Of a stretch of 64,000 nt of DNA, positions 63,262 to 64,000 are shown piece by piece; the first letter of the stretch is position 1, and each line of letters begins with the position of its first letter. Where the stretch lies: the NCBI RefSeq assembly GCF_002210095.1, contig NZ_AQQR01000003.1, positions 434,001 through 498,000 on the forward strand. The letters run 5' to 3'. The DNA is from Marinibacterium profundimaris (lineage in GTDB: Bacteria > Pseudomonadota > Alphaproteobacteria > Rhodobacterales > Rhodobacteraceae). The position numbers were made by a program, and so were the translations under genes. The notes under the pieces were generated by a model. The model did no database searches. It worked only from the letters and a program-made list of their open reading frames with translations, and was not told the DNA's origin.

Positions 63262-64000
63262 GGGCGAACCCTTTCGGAGAAATGCGAAGGATGACGGCGG
63301 CCAGCACCGCGACGGTCACACCGCCAAGGATCGGGCTGATGTAGGTCGAGACGATCACCTGCGCCCCACCCAGCAGCAGGCAGGCCAGCGCCAGAGCGCC
63401 GAAGCTTTGGCCGGCGACCATCACCAGCATGAAGGAGCCGACCAGCCAGGCCACGCCCATGGTCGGATCGACGCTCGTCAGCGGCGTCAGCAGGACGCCC
63501 GCAAGCCCGGCAAGCCCGGTGCCGATCATGAAGGTCACGGTGCGGATCTTTGCCGTATCCAGGCCAAGGCCCCGCGCCAGCGTCTCGTTCATGATGACGG
63601 CGCGGGCCGACAGGCCCAGCCGCGTGCCCTCCATCAGCAGCGAGAAGCCCAGGCCCAGGACCACGGCGGCGACCAGTGCGAAGATCCGATATGCGGAATA
63701 GGAGGTGCCGAGAATGTCCATCGTCCCGGGGATCAGGTTGGCGGTGAACTGCACGTCGCGCCCGAAACCCAGCGTGATCAGCTGGCCAATGACGATGCCC
63801 AGCCCCCAGGTCGCCAGGATCGCGTCCAGCGGTCGGGAATAGAGCGGGCGGACGATGAAACGCTCGGTCAGCAGGCCCAGCACCGATCCAGCGATGAAGG
63901 CCACGGGCAACGCCAGCCAGGGGTTCAGCCCCGCCTGCCCCACCGCCACGGCGCAATAGGCCCCCACGGTCAGCCAAGCGCCATGGGCGAAATTGATGAT
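63254..64000 (-). CDS. Branched-chain amino acid-type ABC permease (LivH type), 5' end outside window
   Basis: 249 codons visible including the stop; the frame is open to the window edge, where IINFAHGAWLTVGAYCAV matches the conserved NFAHG segment near the N-terminus of LivH. Multiple membrane segments and the RAVIMNETLARGLGLDTAKIRTVTFMIGTGLAGLAGVL loop of the family. Overlaps the fused LivM-LivG gene by 8 bases. The periplasmic binding protein gene should lie beyond the window. Confidence 0.92.
   Translation of the reverse strand: MINFAHGAWLTVGAYCAVAVGQAGLNPWLALPVAFIAGSVLGLLTERFIVRPLYSRPLDAILATWGLGIVIGQLITLGFGRDVQFTANLIPGTMDILGTSYSAYRIFALVAAVVLGLGFSLLMEGTRLGLSARAVIMNETLARGLGLDTAKIRTVTFMIGTGLAGLAGVLLTPLTSVDPTMGVAWLVGSFMLVMVAGQSFGALALACLLLGGAQVIVSTYISPILGGVTVAVLAAVILRISPKGFARA

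Overview
The window is about 64 kb of GC-rich DNA with densely packed, often translationally coupled genes. Gene content (heterotetrameric sarcosine oxidase soxBDAG, a Rieske-type betaine demethylase pair, rutABCD, several molybdenum hydroxylases, minCDE, peptide and branched-chain amino acid ABC transporters) and the style of the proteins point to an alphaproteobacterium, most likely of the Rhodobacterales (Roseobacter group). This is inference from gene families, not from a marker gene. No rRNA, tRNA, insertion sequence, integrase or CRISPR array was found, and both window edges cut through genes.

Layout. (1) 1-9.6 kb: three sets of molybdenum hydroxylase genes: the 3' end of a molybdopterin/tri-heme cytochrome c fusion protein; a MarR regulator followed by a three-gene FAD / 2Fe-2S / molybdopterin enzyme with a small MoaD-like protein directly behind it; and a two-gene, Tat-exported isoquinoline-1-oxidoreductase-like enzyme. 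(2) 10-23.4 kb: a near-complete glycine betaine to glycine demethylation block: gbcAB-like monooxygenase, a dimethylglycine dehydrogenase-like flavoprotein, soxBDAG, a GlxA/GbdR-type AraC regulator and a LysR regulator. TTGCGAC/GTCGCAA half-sites recur in its intergenic regions. (3) 23.4-26.4 kb: rutABCD for pyrimidine ring opening, with a RutR-type box upstream. (4) 26.6-31.9 kb: an unusual three-gene operon of a class III nucleotide cyclase with TPRs, a vanadium-haloperoxidase/PAP2-like protein that begins with eleven Gly-Ser-Phe repeats, and a subtilisin-like protease without signal peptide. (5) 32.3-42.9 kb: a dihydropyrimidinase/hydantoinase, then a tightly coupled operon of RpiR regulator, oligopeptide ABC transporter, a conserved protein of unknown function and an N-acyl-D-amino-acid deacylase. 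(6) 43-49.5 kb: a second cyclase of the same architecture, an amidase, an ALDH7-type semialdehyde dehydrogenase and a divergent LysR regulator. (7) 49.5-56.1 kb: a 1556-residue secreted RTX protein with a beta-1,3-glucanase/thaumatin-like N-terminus, and a divergent flavin monooxygenase. (8) 56.4-60.6 kb: an MscS-like channel and minCDE. (9) 60.8-64 kb: a branched-chain amino acid (or urea-type) ABC transporter in which permease and ATPase are fused; its first permease runs off the window.

How the parts work together: most of the window is catabolism of nitrogen-rich organics (betaines, N-heterocycles, pyrimidines, peptides or D-amino-acid derivatives) with local regulators and uptake systems. 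The best candidate for something undescribed is the cyclase / GSF-repeat haloperoxidase / subtilase operon at 26.6-31.9 kb. Long open frames antisense to real genes are common because of the GC-rich codon use and were not annotated.
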